DNA of 64,000 nucleotides from Anabaena sp. UHCC 0187 (GTDB lineage Bacteria > Cyanobacteriota > Cyanobacteriia > Cyanobacteriales > Nostocaceae). A program made the position numbers and the translations under genes. This document shows, piece after piece, positions 63,307-64,000 of this stretch. Each line of letters starts with the position of its first letter. The first letter of the stretch is position 1. The DNA lies in NCBI RefSeq assembly GCF_009712035.1, contig NZ_VILB01000011.1:67146-131145 (forward strand), in the 5' to 3' direction. Below the pieces are notes generated by a model, which saw only the letters and a program-made list of their open reading frames with translations, was not told the origin of the DNA and made no database searches.

Positions 63307-63370
63307 CTCTTTCCTCTGTGTCCTCTGTGCCTCTGTGGTTAGATAAATTACTTCTTGAACCGCAGAGGAA
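63307..63370. repeat. CGCAGAG-type repeat, two facing copies
   Basis: CTCTTTCCTCTGTGTCCTCT and following GTGCCTCTGTGGTTAG (reverse type) is followed at 63358-63370 by AACCGCAGAGG (forward type). The two halves can pair. The rest of the gap to 63532 is AT-rich with nothing recognisable. Confidence 0.7.
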
Positions 63371-63532
63371 AAAAAGAGATTTTTCGGGTCACTTGTTAAC
63401 TACTATTGAACAAATAATATCTCTTAACCCAACTTTGTATTACTATCCTTGGTAATAGATATATCTGAAATATTTATTGTGATAATTTCTACTCACGCGG
63501 ATAAAAGAATCACATAAAAAATCCCTAATTTT

Positions 63533-64000
63533 TCATTGCTGAAGATAATAATTAAATCTGGTTCGCATTTGTTCAATTGTTAAATCTTGCGTCCAATATT
63601 CTATTAAAGCATGACCAAATGCCCAAGCATTACGATCTGGTGTAGATGGATTTTCTAACAACAACGGCCATAGGGATAATAAATCAAAATTACGGGATTT
63701 GGAATTGTCTGTATTTAATAGAGGAAAAAGTTCATAAGCCATTTGTAATTTGCCAATTACTATCGGTAATTGTTCTATGGGAATTTGTTCTGCGAGTAAA
63801 TAAGCAAGAGTAGGAGAACCTGTTGATAATGTAGAAATAAATTGCAAAACGGGACTTTTTAGTAATGCAGCAATTCCTTGAGTAGTTGTCATCTGAAATG
63901 TGTAATGCTCAATAATATTAGCTGCTGCTGTGGTGCGAGTTTCTAAATTCCGTAAAAAGCGAGTTAGCCGTAATTGTTTAGCCGGATCTATTGCTGCTAA
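63533..64000 (-). CDS. Hypothetical protein, 5' end outside the window
   Basis: The frame is open from the window edge (64000) to the stop at 63533, giving at least 155 residues. An internal ATG at 63892 exists, but the 36 codons before it read like coding sequence (DPAKQLRLTRFLRNLETRTTAAANIIEHY), so the gene most likely begins beyond the edge. The visible part is helical and ends EYWTQDLTIEQMRTRFNYYLQQ. I do not recognise the family. Confidence 0.65.
   Translation of the reverse strand, partial: LAAIDPAKQLRLTRFLRNLETRTTAAANIIEHYTFQMTTTQGIAALLKSPVLQFISTLSTGSPTLAYLLAEQIPIEQLPIVIGKLQMAYELFPLLNTDNSKSRNFDLLSLWPLLLENPSTPDRNAWAFGHALIEYWTQDLTIEQMRTRFNYYLQQ

Overview
The window looks like a chromosome segment of a filamentous, probably nitrogen-fixing-lineage cyanobacterium (Nostocales, in the Anabaena/Dolichospermum/Aphanizomenon/Sphaerospermopsis range). 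Evidence: psb28, plastocyanin (petE), light-dependent protochlorophyllide reductase, pxcA, a split dnaE carrying the cyanobacterial Int-C half, a valyl-tRNA synthetase with the CAAD membrane domain, a bilin photoreceptor kinase, a xisH/xisI pair, many HIP1 octamers (GCGATCGC), and the heptameric short tandem repeats (STRR) typical of this group. The DNA is visibly AT-rich. The species assignment is inference.

Layout. 0-7 kb: PCP_red mini-protein, moaB, psb28, alkaline phosphatase, a DUF2993 protein, and the ugd-uxs pair that makes UDP-glucuronate and UDP-xylose. 7-16 kb: valS with CAAD, an unknown protein, a double tandem-repeat array between convergent genes, an AarF/UbiB kinase, a DUF433/DUF5615 putative toxin-antitoxin pair, miaB, petE. 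16-25 kb: a Coq4-like protein, a UbiD decarboxylase, an unknown 455-residue protein, an Rpn nuclease, the small LuxR regulator pedR, fructokinase, sfsA, a GAF-degenerate GGDEF protein. 25-34 kb: an iron/2-oxoglutarate dioxygenase, a TPR protein and a one-module A-T-TE synthetase (possible small natural-product locus), cysA, por, a decayed Rpn-type gene between palindromic repeats, gatA.

35-45 kb: xisH/xisI, a RelE-type toxin-antitoxin pair, dnaE-C with its intein half, leuC and leuD, EVE protein, a membrane GTPase, three small proteins, an ArsA/Get3-like ATPase. 45-57 kb: a knotless-phytochrome/cyanobacteriochrome histidine kinase, a DUF2330 plus NqrB/RnfD-like pair, polysaccharide deacetylase, mltA and pxcA, a UvrD-like helicase, and a double-glycine-leader peptide. 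57-64 kb: a CARF-HEPN-mCpol fusion protein, a sulfatase, three membrane proteins and a partial unknown gene.

Most of the window is core metabolism and photosynthesis in single genes or two-gene operons. The accessory content is small and scattered: toxin-antitoxin-like pairs, xisHI, Rpn genes, and the 56.5-59 kb patch. The strongest candidate for an undescribed system is the gene at 57499-59019. It appears to join a cyclic-oligonucleotide sensor (CARF), an RNase effector (HEPN, RxxxxH) and a Cas10-like minimal nucleotide cyclase (mCpol) in one polypeptide, with no CRISPR array or other cas gene in the window. Calls rest on reading the sequence and on remembered family motifs; no search was run.
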